NCBI GenBank assembly: GCA_031257015.1
Contig: JAIRPK010000054.1
Location: forward strand, 1-34,601
Direction of reading: 5' to 3'
DNA: 34,601 nt
Source of the DNA: Tannerellaceae bacterium
GTDB lineage: Bacteria; Bacteroidota; Bacteroidia; Bacteroidales; Tannerellaceae
Shown here: positions 34,032 to 34,601 of the stretch, in pieces
Layout: every line of letters begins with the position of its first letter
Numbering within the stretch: position 1 is the first letter of the stretch
Program-made: the position numbers and the translations under genes
Notes under the pieces: model-generated
What the model was told of the DNA's origin: nothing
Database searches by the model: none
Seen by the model: only the letters and a program-made list of their open reading frames with translations

Positions 34032-34601
34032 TTCGCAAGCGCTACGGCTACTTGCTTGCGAGCTAGCTCGCATACTTTCAGAGCTAGCTCGCACACTTCC
34101 AGAGCTAGCTCGCACTCTTTCAGAGCTAGCTCGCACACTTCCAGAGCTAGCTCGCACACTTCCAGAGCTAGCTCGCACACTTCCAGAGCTAGCTCGCATA
34201 CTTTCAGAGCTAGCTCGCACACTTTCAGAGCTAGCTCGCATACTTCCAGAGCTAGCTCGCACACTTCCAGAGCTAGCGACGAAAGTCCCGGCGCACGCGA
34301 CGAAAGCTCCGGCGCACGCGACGAAAACTCCGGCGCACGCGACGAAAACTCCGGCGCACGCGACGAAAACTCCGGCGCACGCGACGGAAGTCCCGGCACC
34401 AGCGACGAAAGTCCCGGCGCACGCGACGAAAGTCTGCGCACCGGTGACAAAAGTTCGCGCACCGGTGACAAAAGTTCGCGCACCGGTGACAAAAGTTCGC
34501 GCACCGGTGACAAAAGTTCGCGCACCGGTGACGGAAGTTCGCGCACCGGTGACGGAAGTTCGCGCACCGGTGACGGAAGTTCGCGCACCGGTGACGGAAG
34601 T
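34032..34601. repeat. 21-bp tandem array C, three families in one register
   Basis: An unbroken 21-bp-periodic array that runs off the window end. Part 1 has GAGCTAGCTC palindromes, with AGCTAGCT or its truncated form starting at 34061 and every 21 bp to 34271 (11 copies, plus a degenerate unit from about 34040). Part 2 has units starting GACGAAAACTCC or GACGAAAGTCCC at 34278, 34299 and so on to 34404 (7 copies). A hybrid unit at 34425 has a part-2 left half and a part-3 right half. Part 3 has units GACAAAAGTTCGCGC or GACGGAAGTTCGCGC plus the palindrome CACCGGTG from 34446 to the end (7 copies plus a partial). All frames stay open because 21 is a multiple of 3. The apparent 194-codon minus frame is a by-product. 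Confidence 0.95.

Noticed and set aside
34004..34588. A 194-aa minus-strand repeat protein over array C
   Set aside because: It is a direct translation of the 21-bp repeat, with other minus-strand frames also open. Composition changes with each repeat family and no start context supports it.

Overview
The window looks like chromosomal DNA of a Bacteroidales bacterium (Bacteroidota), closest in flavour to the Porphyromonas/Tannerella/Parabacteroides group. The evidence is: promoters of the Bacteroidota type (TTG, about 19 nt, TAnnTTTG) with no Shine-Dalgarno sites; type V (FimA/Mfa) fimbrial genes; a Rho factor with a very long low-complexity insert; a eukaryote-like IleRS followed by a TraR/DksA-like protein, LspA and a DUF4296 lipoprotein; and a decayed ISL3-type transposase. 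Species cannot be fixed from the sequence alone.

Layout. 0-0.8 kb: ISL3-family transposase remnant with several frameshifts. 1.4-3.1 kb: TPR/OmpA-like lipoprotein (+), sharing a bidirectional terminator with a convergent pair, a PorT-like barrel protein and a GT9 glycosyltransferase (-). 4.9-6.9 kb: 2 kb without a convincing gene, holding a degenerate AT-rich tandem repeat of exactly 42 bp period. 7.0-9.2 kb: rho. 9.3-10.2 kb: dihydroorotate-dehydrogenase-like flavoprotein (-). 10.6-10.9 kb: 21-bp palindromic array A. 12.0-22.4 kb: AraC-type regulator, then a fimbrial locus (fimbrillin, FimB/Mfa2 anchor, 1308-aa pilin/BACON tip-adhesin candidate, DUF3575, DUF3868/OmpA-like), a RibD/DHFR-like reductase and a 50-aa membrane peptide, ended by a strong terminator. 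23.0-23.6 kb: a candidate stand-alone small RNA, a three-copy 70-bp repeat and tRNA-Cys(GCA). 23.7-25.0 kb: CNNM/CBS membrane protein. 25.1-25.9 kb: array B, about 38 perfectly phased 22-bp units. 26.1-31.4 kb: ileS-traR-lspA-DUF4296 gene run (-). 31.6-34.0 kb: GH78-like rhamnosidase (-). 34.0 kb to the window end: array C, 21-bp units of three sequence families in one unbroken register.

How the genes work together. The AraC regulator probably controls the adjacent fimbrial operon, whose first gene has a clear promoter and a leader with a perfect 11-bp hairpin. The operon products would be lipoproteins exported to the outer surface and matured by the LspA pathway; lspA itself lies at 27 kb. 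IleRS, TraR, LspA and the DUF4296 protein form a compact housekeeping run.

The most unusual signal is non-coding. Four unrelated intergenic sequences are tandem arrays with periods of 21, 22, 21 and 42 bp, that is two or four turns of B-DNA. Most of their units contain an 8-14 bp palindrome. Three of the four lie upstream of minus-strand genes. The sequences differ but the spacing and dyad design are shared, which suggests a common mechanism or binding function that I cannot assign to a known system.
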